From the NCBI GenBank assembly GCA_964364175.1, contig CAYILR010000049.1, forward strand, positions 1 to 26,013: DNA of 26,013 nt, read 5' to 3'. The translations under genes and the position numbers were made by a program. Source of the DNA: CAYILR01 sp964364175. Lineage in GTDB: Bacteria > Bdellovibrionota > UBA1018. The first letter of the stretch is position 1; each line of letters opens with the position of its first letter. Shown one piece after another: positions 1 to 6,791 of this stretch. Under the pieces are notes generated by a model. The model worked only from the letters and a program-made list of their open reading frames with translations. It was not told the DNA's origin and made no database searches.

Positions 1-209
1 CCGTCAAAAAAATACTTCCTCAAATTTTGACGCGCGACCTCTCCGGGGCACAGAATCCAATCTAAAATATCCTGCCTGATTTCACTGACCTGACTTTCCG
101 TCGAGTCCCCACCCCCGCCAGTACTAGGACCTTCTGCATGGGCAGAAGCAACCATTGACAACAAAGCTGCCGTCAAAATTCCACAGTTCTTGAAATAGGT
201 AATCACCAT
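1..209 (-). CDS. Secreted Gly-rich protein, 5' part only
   Basis: The first 69 codons of a gene that continues beyond the left edge. The product starts with a Sec signal peptide: MVITYFK, a hydrophobic core GILTAALLSMVA, then a likely cleavage after SAHA at residue 25. A short Gly-rich stretch (EGPSTGGGGDS) follows. A clear ribosome binding site, AAGGAAAG on the minus strand (complement of 217-224), lies 7 nt before the ATG at 209. The mature N-terminus resembles that of the protein at 1830-2831 (SGGIDSGGGD), and both genes lie divergently from a TIGR02147-type regulator at nearly the same distance. I do not recognise a function; an exported protein controlled by the neighbouring regulator is an inference. 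Confidence 0.75.
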   Translation of the reverse strand, partial: MVITYFKNCGILTAALLSMVASAHAEGPSTGGGGDSTESQVSEIRQDILDWILCPGEVARQNLRKYFFD

Positions 210-337
210 AAAAATACTTTCCTTAAATAAGGCCAGCGTTTCGCAAGGCCGGATTTTACACCGCTTTATTGCGGCGGGTCAATTAATAACTGACAAATTA
301 AATACAGAATAGGTGAATTTAATCAAAAATGGACATT

Positions 338-370
338 ATTTTTCACTTTTAGTGGAAAATATATTATAAT
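338..370 (+). promoter_or_regulatory. Inverted repeat and -10 box before the first TIGR02147 gene
   Basis: Positions 338-346 (ATTTTTCAC) and 352-360 (GTGGAAAAT) form 9-bp arms with one mismatch around a 5-nt spacer. A consensus-like TATAAT lies at 365-370, inside the 14-nt perfect palindrome 360-373. Transcription from it would begin near 377, just before the ATG at 392, so the leader would be very short and it lacks a ribosome binding site. The inverted repeat covers the place where a -35 box would lie, which suits an operator. The second TIGR02147 gene has an inverted repeat with the same 5-nt spacer at a similar distance. Confidence 0.45.
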
Positions 371-391
371 ATATTGATATTAAATAATAAT

Positions 392-1201
392 ATGAGTTCT
401 TTATTCGATTTCAAAGACTACAAACAATACCTTAAATACCGGATCATGCAGCAGCCTGCACGAGGGCGAGGGTTTCGATCCAAGCTCGCTGAGGCCGCCA
501 AATGCCAGGTTTCTTATGTTTCCCGCGTACTCACAGAGAATGCCGATTTTAGTTTGGAGCAATCTGACGCGATCAACGATCTCTTGGGACACACTTCCGA
601 AGAAAAAGATTTTTTTTTGATTCTTGTGCAGTTCAATCGAGCGGGAACCATTTCACTCAAAAACCACTTTCAAAAACATATGGACGAGATTCTAAAAAAG
701 CGTCTCGTTCTCAAAGAACGCCTGCAAATCAAAGATACACTCTCTCGTGAAGACCAAGCCACCTACTACAGCGCCTGGTACTATGCCGCTGCACACATTT
801 TGATCAGTATTCCTGCTTACCAAACTCAAAAGGCACTCTCACACGCACTCGATTTGCCAGCAGACAAAACAGCCGAAGTATTGGCGTTCTTAGAATCCAT
901 TGGACTTGCCCAGAGAAAATCAGACGGCGGATTTATCATTGGAAATGGGCGCATTCACTTGGAGCGAGATTCGCCTTTGATTTCCAAACATCATGCCAAT
1001 TGGAGAATTCAGGCCATCCGCGCAATCGATCGATCCTCTCCTGAAGATCTTCACTACTCTGTCTTAGTGGGAATTTCGGACGAGGATGCAAAAAAAATTC
1101 AAGCCATGGCAGTGGAATTCATCAAAGAAGTCATGAGCATCGTTCATGACTCCAAACAACAAGGCGCACACTGTTTCACGATGGATCTGTTTCGAGTGTG
1201 A
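392..1201 (+). CDS. TIGR02147/DUF4423-family HTH regulator, copy 1
   Basis: A 269-residue protein of the TIGR02147 type, known mainly from Fibrobacter and Bdellovibrio-like bacteria, with an N-terminal DNA-binding part and a C-terminal DUF4423 part. Residues about 1-20 (SLFDFKDYKQYL) are the family's usual opening. A helix-turn-helix-like segment follows at about 25-65 (KLAEAAKCQVSYVSRVL). The C-terminal half contains the YSAWYY, IPAYQ and NWR-Q-AI blocks shared with the protein at 3013-3822, also 269 residues long. I start it at the ATG at 392 because SLFDFKDYK then aligns with the paralogue's start; a TTG at 374 would add six residues. There is no ribosome binding site, so it may be translated from a near-leaderless mRNA. 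It probably controls the divergent secreted-protein gene ending at 209; this is inferred from position only. Confidence 0.85.
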   Translation: MSSLFDFKDYKQYLKYRIMQQPARGRGFRSKLAEAAKCQVSYVSRVLTENADFSLEQSDAINDLLGHTSEEKDFFLILVQFNRAGTISLKNHFQKHMDEILKKRLVLKERLQIKDTLSREDQATYYSAWYYAAAHILISIPAYQTQKALSHALDLPADKTAEVLAFLESIGLAQRKSDGGFIIGNGRIHLERDSPLISKHHANWRIQAIRAIDRSSPEDLHYSVLVGISDEDAKKIQAMAVEFIKEVMSIVHDSKQQGAHCFTMDLFRV

Positions 1202-1264
1202 TTGCTTGTTTGCTGAATAATGTGATTTTTGGAGTTCGACATCCACTTTCGAATGGTTCTCGGG

Positions 1265-1720
1265 CTAGATTTTTTCGACTGCCAAAAGGCCGGTTGCTAG
1301 ATCGGAATCACTAAAGCCTGTGACATCTATTCCTTTTTTTTCTGCGATATCGCGGAATTTCTCCAGGTAGTCTTGAGCTGCAGGAGATGTCTCATCTCCT
1401 AATGCAACTTCTGTAATGGCTTCTCGAGGCATTTGATTGAGGTCAGCACGATTGTCGCAAATTTCTTGGATTGCATCAGTACTGTAGAGCACGGCAGCTA
1501 CGACTGCTGCGACGGCTGAATAGCCTGTAGCCACACCTGGGAGTCCTGCGCTCAACGCCCCAGCTGCGAAAGTAACGGTTAGGCCGTCACTGAGGACCGC
1601 AGAGCCAACAAGACTTCTTCGGTCAACGCTGGTGTTTGCGTCGGCAAAAACTCCGATTGGATTTAGTCCAGAGAGACTTGCTAATGTGATTGCTGCTGTG
1701 AAATATATTTTTTTAGACAT
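1265..1720 (-). CDS. Small secreted protein of unknown function
   Basis: 151 residues. The N-terminus is a Sec signal peptide (MSKKIYFTAAITLASLSGL, probable cleavage after GVFA near residue 26). Residues about 48-80 are a small-residue-rich hydrophobic region (Ala, Gly, Val) that may be a glycine-zipper-like or membrane-inserting segment. The C-terminal third is charged and likely helical. A ribosome binding site (AAAGGAAC) precedes the ATG. The gene converges on the regulator ending at 1201 and lies downstream, in the same direction, of the gene ending at 1830; a hairpin at 1789-1811 separates those two. I recognise no family. Confidence 0.7.
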   Translation of the reverse strand: MSKKIYFTAAITLASLSGLNPIGVFADANTSVDRRSLVGSAVLSDGLTVTFAAGALSAGLPGVATGYSAVAAVVAAVLYSTDAIQEICDNRADLNQMPREAITEVALGDETSPAAQDYLEKFRDIAEKKGIDVTGFSDSDLATGLLAVEKI

Positions 1721-1788
1721 AAATAGTTCCTTTCTTATTAGTTTTTAAACAAACAATGCTTGTGCCAGATCTTAGGCGCCATGAATAT

Positions 1789-1811
1789 AAGTGACCCACC
1801 TCGGGTCACTT
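1789..1811 (-). terminator. Perfect 9-bp stem after the secreted-protein gene
   Basis: AAGTGACCC (1789-1797), 5-nt loop, GGGTCACTT (1803-1811). It begins 18 nt past the stop of the minus-strand gene 1830-2831, where a terminator is expected. The minus-strand sequence after the stem is TATATTCATG, which is U-rich but not a true U-tract. A protein-binding site before the next gene (start 1720) is the alternative. Confidence 0.5.
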
Positions 1812-1829
1812 CTTCGGTACCTCTACTGA

Positions 1830-2831
1830 CTATTTTTTTTGATAATAACAACTGCGCCAGACTCTGAATTTGTGGGTTTTTGGAAGATCCATCTCTTCTA
1901 CAAAGACATGCAAAAGATTTCCATTGAGACTTACCGTAGTTTTATTCCTTTTTTCTCCCAGCCCGAGAATGAAAGACAGTTTAGGTATTCCCATATTGAT
2001 ATATAAGTCTTGTAGAGTCAGAACATTGTTTTCGATCATAGTTTCAACTGCGAAGGAATGATTGGGATAATAATTCAAACCCAGTTTCAACCTCACCGGA
2101 AACCCACCAGAAATATAGAATCGCGAAGGAAGCTTCTCCGCCGGCATATTCTCGTAAACTCCCTTTTCTTCGTTATAGCCAACTTTGACTTCATAGTGAG
2201 GTTCTATGTGGTAAAGTAGCACGCAGCCAGAGTCGGCGTCGCGACCGGACATGTCACCGGCGGTAGATTTATCGAAATTCCCAGGGTTTTTTTGCAAATA
2301 ATAAGTGCCTGCGAATTGTTCAATTCCCAATTGAACGTTTCGGTCTCTAAAAACATCTGTATACAGGTCCACGTTTTCATTTTTTATCGAAAACGAGATC
2401 CGGTACTCTTCGTCGTCGTAACCAGCGGATCGTAACATTTCGTGTAAAATCAAAAAATCAATGTTGTTATTGCTTATAAACAAAGCGGTCCATCTGTCCA
2501 AATTTAACGAGATCACATGATCCTGCGTAAAAGCATCGACCAACGAACCCGACCTATCTTTCAATTCTTGTTCTGTGACCAAGATTCGTTGAACACTTAA
2601 GGTGTTTTTGAGTAGTTCCAAATCAATATTGTTTTGAGAAATGATTTGTTTGCCCAACACCGAAGTGCTCAACAGAGTCACTATTTTTTGTCCCCGCATC
2701 AGAAACTTTGCTCTGATGTAATCTCCACCGCCACTATCAATGCCGCCTGAGGCATGGGCGAATGAACCCATCGCCAATAGGCTTGTCAGGAGCGCTGCCC
2801 TTTGTATTTTTTTGAAAAAAGCTTTTTTCAT
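1830..2831 (-). CDS. Secreted Gly-rich protein with an HE motif
   Basis: 333 residues. A Sec signal peptide (MKKAFFKKIQ, core RAALLTSLLAMGSFA) ends with a probable cleavage after AHA at residue 27. The mature protein opens with SGGIDSGGGD, a Gly/Asp-rich start like that of the partial gene at the left edge. Near residues 127-146 a segment reads ILHEMLRSAGYDDEEYRIS. From memory, Bdellovibrio-type secreted proteins carry similar HE...G...YR.S blocks, but a full zinc site is not evident. The second half looks beta-rich. GGAG lies just upstream of the ATG. The gene diverges from the TIGR02147 regulator at 3013 with 181 bp between starts. Function is unknown. Confidence 0.75.
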   Translation of the reverse strand: MKKAFFKKIQRAALLTSLLAMGSFAHASGGIDSGGGDYIRAKFLMRGQKIVTLLSTSVLGKQIISQNNIDLELLKNTLSVQRILVTEQELKDRSGSLVDAFTQDHVISLNLDRWTALFISNNNIDFLILHEMLRSAGYDDEEYRISFSIKNENVDLYTDVFRDRNVQLGIEQFAGTYYLQKNPGNFDKSTAGDMSGRDADSGCVLLYHIEPHYEVKVGYNEEKGVYENMPAEKLPSRFYISGGFPVRLKLGLNYYPNHSFAVETMIENNVLTLQDLYINMGIPKLSFILGLGEKRNKTTVSLNGNLLHVFVEEMDLPKTHKFRVWRSCYYQKK

Positions 2832-2965
2832 AGAATCTCCGAATCAATTAACTGAGCGCAATACCTGATAATATCGATATGATAAATACCCTATCGCGAC
2901 GCAACATGTCAAGTAACTCAAGAAAGAGCCAGGAGATAGATTTCTTTATTCAATTATCACTAAAT

Positions 2966-2986
2966 ATGATGAAAATAATTCATCAT
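2966..2986. promoter_or_regulatory. Perfect inverted repeat between divergent genes
   Basis: ATGATGAA (2966-2973), 5-nt spacer AATAA, TTCATCAT (2979-2986). Its centre is 37 nt before the ATG at 3013, on the regulator side of the divergent region. The arm and spacer geometry matches the repeat at 338-360 before the paralogous regulator, although the arm sequences differ. A site for autoregulation is the simplest reading; no binding data can be seen. Confidence 0.4.
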
Positions 2987-3012
2987 TTACCGATACTATC
3001 CTGGGGAGGGTT

Positions 3013-3822
3013 ATGAAAAAGCCATTTGAATTCGAGGACTACAAGGCTTTCCTGATTCATTGGATCGAAAGCCAGCCCAGCCGCGGACGAGGATTATCTC
3101 GGAAAATAGCTCAAGTGCTCAAAATCCATAGCACCATGATGAGCCACATTTTGCGAGGCAAGCAACACCTATCCGAAGACCAAGCGCTAGTGCTTTCCGA
3201 ATACATGGGGCTGACCGAGCTTGAGACCGAGTACTTTCTTGCGCTCGTGCGGCTGGACCGTGCGTCCACCCATAAACTCAAAACAAGAATTCGCAAGGAA
3301 CTTTCTACGTTACAAAACCAGTCCCGCGAAATCAAAAACCGAATCATCGAACACCACAAACTCTCACCCGAAGACAGCGCGCGATTTTATTCCAACTGGT
3401 TTTACAGTGCGATCCGACTTTTGAGTGATATCCCCGCCTATCAATTTCGAACGCAATTGGTTGAAGCGTTTGATCTGCCCCGAGATGTCGCAAATGAGGC
3501 GGTAACATTTTTGATCGAGAAAGGACTCTGCCGTGAAGCAGAAGGACGAATTGTCATTGGGCCTTCTCGCACTCATTTGCCCGCCGATTCGCCCTATATC
3601 TGGACCATGCACAAAAATTGGCGTTTGAAAGCGATCGAGCGACACAGCAAAACCCTTCCAGGTGAATTATTTTACACTGCGCCTATGTCCATCGCCGTGG
3701 AAGACGTAGCGAAGGTTCGTGAACTTATTTTAAGACTTCTCGAAAAAGTCACAAAGATTGCAGCGGCCAGTCAACCCGAGCGCCTTGCCGTACTGAATAT
3801 CGACTGGTTTGAGATTAAGTGA
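3013..3822 (+). CDS. TIGR02147/DUF4423-family HTH regulator, copy 2
   Basis: A 269-residue paralogue of the protein at 392-1201, recognisably alike over its full length. Shared blocks include F-F-DYK at residues 5-12, QP-RGRG at about 20-27, the helix-turn-helix region at about 28-60, the SxEDxAxxYSxWxY block near 118-130, IPAYQ, and DSP with NWR-KAI in the C-terminal DUF4423 part. The start is fixed by a strong ribosome binding site, GGGGAGGG at 3003-3010, a few nt before the ATG. It is divergent from the secreted-protein gene 1830-2831 and convergent with the nucleotidyltransferase gene that ends at 3881. By analogy with copy 1 it probably controls the divergent secreted protein (inference). 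Confidence 0.87.
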   Translation: MKKPFEFEDYKAFLIHWIESQPSRGRGLSRKIAQVLKIHSTMMSHILRGKQHLSEDQALVLSEYMGLTELETEYFLALVRLDRASTHKLKTRIRKELSTLQNQSREIKNRIIEHHKLSPEDSARFYSNWFYSAIRLLSDIPAYQFRTQLVEAFDLPRDVANEAVTFLIEKGLCREAEGRIVIGPSRTHLPADSPYIWTMHKNWRLKAIERHSKTLPGELFYTAPMSIAVEDVAKVRELILRLLEKVTKIAAASQPERLAVLNIDWFEIK

Positions 3823-3880
3823 TTGGGTGGTCTACTAATAATTTCCAATTTTTTTTCCACAATATGTTTTCTACGGCTGT

Positions 3881-4591
3881 TTAACGGAGTTGTTTAGAAA
3901 AATTTTTGAGCCATTGGTATAATTTATCGCCTCGATCTTTTTCTTCGCCTCGATATCCCAAGAATCCATTGAGAGCTTCTGGGAAAAGAGGATTTTTAAC
4001 CAAAGCAGCAAGTTCTTTACGCAGATATTTTTTCAGTCGCGCGGAACTGCCTTTCAGTTTTTCTTCAACTTTTGTGTTTCCAGACAGCACGAGCGCTATA
4101 TCGTCTAAATCATGACTCATCCGAATATCCGAGCCTCCTCTGTCTTTGAGTGCTTCCAGTTTCGTGGCGACAAAGTACGGAAGGCTCAAAATAAAAATGA
4201 CTCTACCATTTGGCAATTTGATGGATTCTCGATTGATGATTCCTTCTTTGTACCATAGGTTGGTGAAGCCAAGCGTTTTGGATGAAGTGGGCATGACATC
4301 AACCGATATCCCCTTATAATCCCAACGACAAATCGGCGGACTTTCTTCGTCAACGGGTTGCTTAAAACCCAGTTTCCAAAGCTTTTTTTCTAACGACTCA
4401 AAAGACGCCAGGCCAGAAATTTCGATGATGCAATCCACATCCAGAGTGCTCATCGACTTGGGTGTGGCAGGATCATCCAGATACAACGATGTCGTTGCGC
4501 CGCCCACAAAAACTACTTTTTCACGAAGTTCTGCTCCCAGACCTTCGGCCACAATCATGAGCATGTCTAAATCAGGATGTCCTTCAATCAT
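3881..4591 (-). CDS. Nucleotidyltransferase-fold protein, probable toxin of a TA pair
   Basis: 236 residues. A nucleotidyltransferase signature is visible: GGATTSLYL at residues 30-38, then TLDVDCIIE with acidic residues D51 and D53. This is the GG...S / DxD layout of AbiEii-like and related transferases. The second half (LSLPYFVATKLEALKDRGGSDIRMSHDLDDIALVL) matches the later helical segment of this family, which has a K-A-K-RG--D--DL-DI pattern. The reading frame is open upstream to 4783, but I use the ATG at 4591. It overlaps the upstream stop as ATGA, a typical coupled start, and the extra upstream residues are antisense-like. Together with the HTH gene before it, this looks like a type IV-like or other nucleotidyltransferase toxin-antitoxin pair. 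Activity is inferred from the motifs. Confidence 0.75.
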   Translation of the reverse strand: MIEGHPDLDMLMIVAEGLGAELREKVVFVGGATTSLYLDDPATPKSMSTLDVDCIIEISGLASFESLEKKLWKLGFKQPVDEESPPICRWDYKGISVDVMPTSSKTLGFTNLWYKEGIINRESIKLPNGRVIFILSLPYFVATKLEALKDRGGSDIRMSHDLDDIALVLSGNTKVEEKLKGSSARLKKYLRKELAALVKNPLFPEALNGFLGYRGEEKDRGDKLYQWLKNFSKQLR

Positions 4592-5121
4592 TGAGAGGGA
4601 ATTTTTAACCTTTTTGCGAGCTCTTTGGAAGCAAGTTCGAATTCCCGAGTCCGTCCGATTCGTAGGGCATCCACCAAGGTCAAAAGCTCGTAAAGAGCAG
4701 GATCTTGCATGGCAGAAAAAGGAACAGATGGATACAAAGGGAGCAAGGCCTGACCACGGACTTTTCCTTCTGAAAACGGCCAAACGAGAGTCATATCCGA
4801 AGGCACTTTGAGTTTAAGTGACAAGGGTTTTGCAGAATAAGCAGTCGGCATCCCGCGGGTCAAAGGCCCCATTTCAGTGGGAAATACATACCGTAAGCCG
4901 TGAGTGAGGAATTCAAATAATGCACCCGGATTTACTTTTTTCTTGGAAAAATCGATGAGGCCTAAATGGTTGAGTCGGCTTAGGCAGTGCTTGATCTCTG
5001 CCTGACTGAGCCCTAACCATTGCGCTAGATCCATCTGTCTCCAGCCCTTATTACCTTCCAAAGTAACCAGCTTGAGAGCGACTAGAATATCCTGAGATTT
5101 TAAGACTTTTCGTGCCGACAC
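4588..5121 (-). CDS. HTH protein, probable antitoxin/repressor of the pair
   Basis: 177 residues. Residues about 8-60 form a MarR- or winged-helix-like DNA-binding region (DILVALKLV, then MDLAQWLGLSQAEIKHCLSRL, then a wing-like GLIDFSKKKV). The rest shows no family I know, but has a Pro-rich middle and a helical C-terminus. The start is a GTG at 5121. A promoter-like pair lies just ahead on the minus strand: TTGTAA (5151-5156) and TATTCT (5128-5133), 17 nt apart. The transcript would begin at or near the GTG, so it may be leaderless; no ribosome binding site is seen. The stop overlaps the next gene's ATG by 4 nt. The -35 box lies inside a 31-nt palindrome, which suggests autorepression. Confidence 0.7.
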   Translation of the reverse strand: MSARKVLKSQDILVALKLVTLEGNKGWRQMDLAQWLGLSQAEIKHCLSRLNHLGLIDFSKKKVNPGALFEFLTHGLRYVFPTEMGPLTRGMPTAYSAKPLSLKLKVPSDMTLVWPFSEGKVRGQALLPLYPSVPFSAMQDPALYELLTLVDALRIGRTREFELASKELAKRLKIPSQ

Positions 5122-5141
5122 AAGATCAGAATAGCCTAAAT

Positions 5142-5172
5142 AGCTACAAATTACAAATTGTAATTTGTAGCT
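5142..5172. promoter_or_regulatory. 31-nt perfect palindrome, operator and/or terminator
   Basis: Arms of 15 nt (AGCTACAAATTACAA and its exact complement) surround a single central A. Each arm holds two ACAAATT-like units. It covers the probable -35 box of the HTH/nucleotidyltransferase pair, so it is a good candidate operator for the HTH protein. It also begins 14 nt past the stop of the P450 gene and could fold into a hairpin that ends that transcript, but no U-tract follows. Both roles are possible. Confidence 0.6.
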
Positions 5173-5186
5173 TAATAAATTTCATT

Positions 5187-6704
5187 TTAACCAATAAAAC
5201 TAACCGAATCACTGTCTGACGAAATTCCAAACAGATCAGACACTGTTTTGAGATGGATTTGTTTCGAGTTTGATTCTCTATCGTTTCTATGCTCAAACGC
5301 AGGTCTTTTGGCAAGAACAGGTCGTGGCTTGACGCGAATTCTGAATCCATCCGGCTTGATCGTCAGCGTTTCTTTGATTTTTAATTCGTAGGGCTCGGCG
5401 AAATCGAAATCAAAATTCAGCAGAATCATTCCTAGCGCTAGCGAAGCTTCCGCCATGGCAAAACTTCGCCCGATGCACGACCTCTGGCCATTTCCAAAAG
5501 GTCGGAAAGCATACGCCGGCCGCGTGCTTTCTTTCTCAGGATCAAAATGGCTGGGATCAAACCGATCCGGATTCGGACCCCAGTACTTCGTGCTCCGATG
5601 CAGAGGTCCGATGGCGATCGCCAAAGGACGATCCTTTTCGATAAAATATTTCCCCCCTAAAACCTGATCTTCAAAGGGTGCCACAGAAAAAAGCGGCGCT
5701 GTGGGATACATTCGCAGGCCCTCGTTCAAAATCTGCTGGATGTATTTCATTCGCGAAATATGCCCCAACCCGATTTCGTTCGGGGCAACTCCACCCAAAA
5801 CCTCATCCGCTTCGATGCGCGCGCGCTCCCGGATCTCTGGATTTTTCAGCAACTCATACATGATAAAACTCAGCAAGCCGCTGGTGGTTTCGTGCCCTGC
5901 TATCAAGAAAGTCAAAATCTGATAGCGAATATTGAGCGGATCCAATTTTGTGCCCGTTTTGCGGTCGGTCCCGTTCAACATCATCGATAGAAAATCATTT
6001 TTGGGTGGCCTTCCAGCATCTGCTCCGGATTCAGTGGTTTTCATTCGCTCTTCAATCACTTGATCTACCAGTTGATTCATCACGCGAATCGATCGCTGGT
6101 AGCGCCAATCCGAGAGCAACAAACGATTCAGAAACGGTGGTCTCGAAATCCTCTCTCCTGCTTCACGCAGCGCTTTGCCCATCGCCTTCAAGAAGGGGTG
6201 CAATTCTTTTTTCCGAAACGAATGAAAACGATAATCAAATCCACAAATCGAAATCGTGTCGAGAGTCAGGCGAGTCATCTCGTCAGCAACCATCAACGGT
6301 TGATCCCCAACTGATCTCCACTTGTTGACCATCTCGCCCGCGACTTCGATCATCTGCGGGAGATAGTCCTTCATCGATTTGGCACTAAACCCCGGCGTCA
6401 GGATCCGATGGGCTTTGCCCCAATTCTCTTCACCATGATGGGCCGTGAACAACCCATCTCCAGCGAAAGCTCGAACCTCGAACAACGCGGAATAAACGAC
6501 TTTACGGTATTTGGTCTCGTCGCAAAGCTCGCCCACCATTTCTGGGTCATAAACCAAGGTGAGCACATTCGGGCCAACCCTGAGCCTAAAAATTCCTTCA
6601 AACTGACGCGACAGTTTCATAAAACTGCGAACGGCTCGTCCACCCATCAGCAGATAGGCATGCTTAATCAAAGGATAACTTTTGGGTTGTGGAACTGGCA
6701 ACAT
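5187..6704 (-). CDS. Cytochrome P450, CYP102-like haem domain without reductase
   Basis: 505 residues. The haem-thiolate signature FGNGQRSCIG has the ligand C410, the I-helix motif AGHETTS is at 269-275, and the ExxR motif ENEGLR-like E328/R331 is present. Long stretches resemble P450-BM3 from memory: TFLIAGHETTSGLLSF, FAGDGLFT, MTRLTLDT and KETLTIKPDGF. The family hydroxylates fatty acids or similar lipids in the cytoplasm. BM3's substrate-anchoring R47 and Y51 appear to be replaced (N46 and L50 here), while its F87 is kept as F86, so the substrate may differ. Residues about 1-463 complete the haem domain. The flavin reductase half of CYP102 is absent and is replaced by a 42-residue tail, of which residues 478-493 are antisense to a regulator-gene remnant. 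An external redox partner would be needed; the ferredoxin at 21153 is a possible but unproven donor. Confidence 0.92.
   Translation of the reverse strand: MLPVPQPKSYPLIKHAYLLMGGRAVRSFMKLSRQFEGIFRLRVGPNVLTLVYDPEMVGELCDETKYRKVVYSALFEVRAFAGDGLFTAHHGEENWGKAHRILTPGFSAKSMKDYLPQMIEVAGEMVNKWRSVGDQPLMVADEMTRLTLDTISICGFDYRFHSFRKKELHPFLKAMGKALREAGERISRPPFLNRLLLSDWRYQRSIRVMNQLVDQVIEERMKTTESGADAGRPPKNDFLSMMLNGTDRKTGTKLDPLNIRYQILTFLIAGHETTSGLLSFIMYELLKNPEIRERARIEADEVLGGVAPNEIGLGHISRMKYIQQILNEGLRMYPTAPLFSVAPFEDQVLGGKYFIEKDRPLAIAIGPLHRSTKYWGPNPDRFDPSHFDPEKESTRPAYAFRPFGNGQRSCIGRSFAMAEASLALGMILLNFDFDFAEPYELKIKETLTIKPDGFRIRVKPRPVLAKRPAFEHRNDRESNSKQIHLKTVSDLFGISSDSDSVSFIG
5226..5273 (+). pseudogene. 3' remnant of a third TIGR02147-family gene
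   Basis: Read on the plus strand, this stretch gives SKQIRHCFEMDLFRV followed by a stop. The regulator at 392-1201 ends SKQQGAHCFTMDLFRV and stop. The match extends to the DNA: CACTGTTT, ATGGAT and TGTTTCGAGT are identical. Directly upstream in this frame is a stop codon (TGA, 5217-5219), so only the gene's end remains. It lies inside the 3' end of the P450 gene, in antisense. Confidence 0.75.
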
Positions 6705-6791
6705 CGCATCCGAAATAACCCGTTTTTAGTAACAATTCCAAGGAATAACACCGAAAGGAAACTGAGGAGGTCTCTACAAGGACCTACGTGT

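Noticed and set aside
261..274. Small hairpin CCGC-TTTATT-GCGG between the first two genes
   Set aside because: Only 4 bp of stem and no link to either start or stop; too short to call.
1064..1246. A minus-strand frame reading HSKQIHRETV that resembles the P450 tail
   Set aside because: It is antisense to the regulator's 3' end. The likeness to the P450 tail reflects the regulator remnant at 5226-5273, not a gene.
1238..1256. TTCGA...TCGAA stem between the converging genes ending at 1201 and 1265
   Set aside because: A 5-bp stem with a 9-nt loop and no U-tract is too weak for a terminator call.
4592..4783. A 64-codon N-terminal extension of the nucleotidyltransferase at 3881-4591
   Set aside because: It overlaps the HTH gene in another frame, and the coupled ATGA start at 4591 fits the motif positions better.
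6408..6791. An extra 128 codons before the 280-residue protein at 6792
   Set aside because: They run antisense through the P450 5' end, and the ATG at 6792 has its own ribosome binding site. The longer frame is a by-product of the opposite strand.
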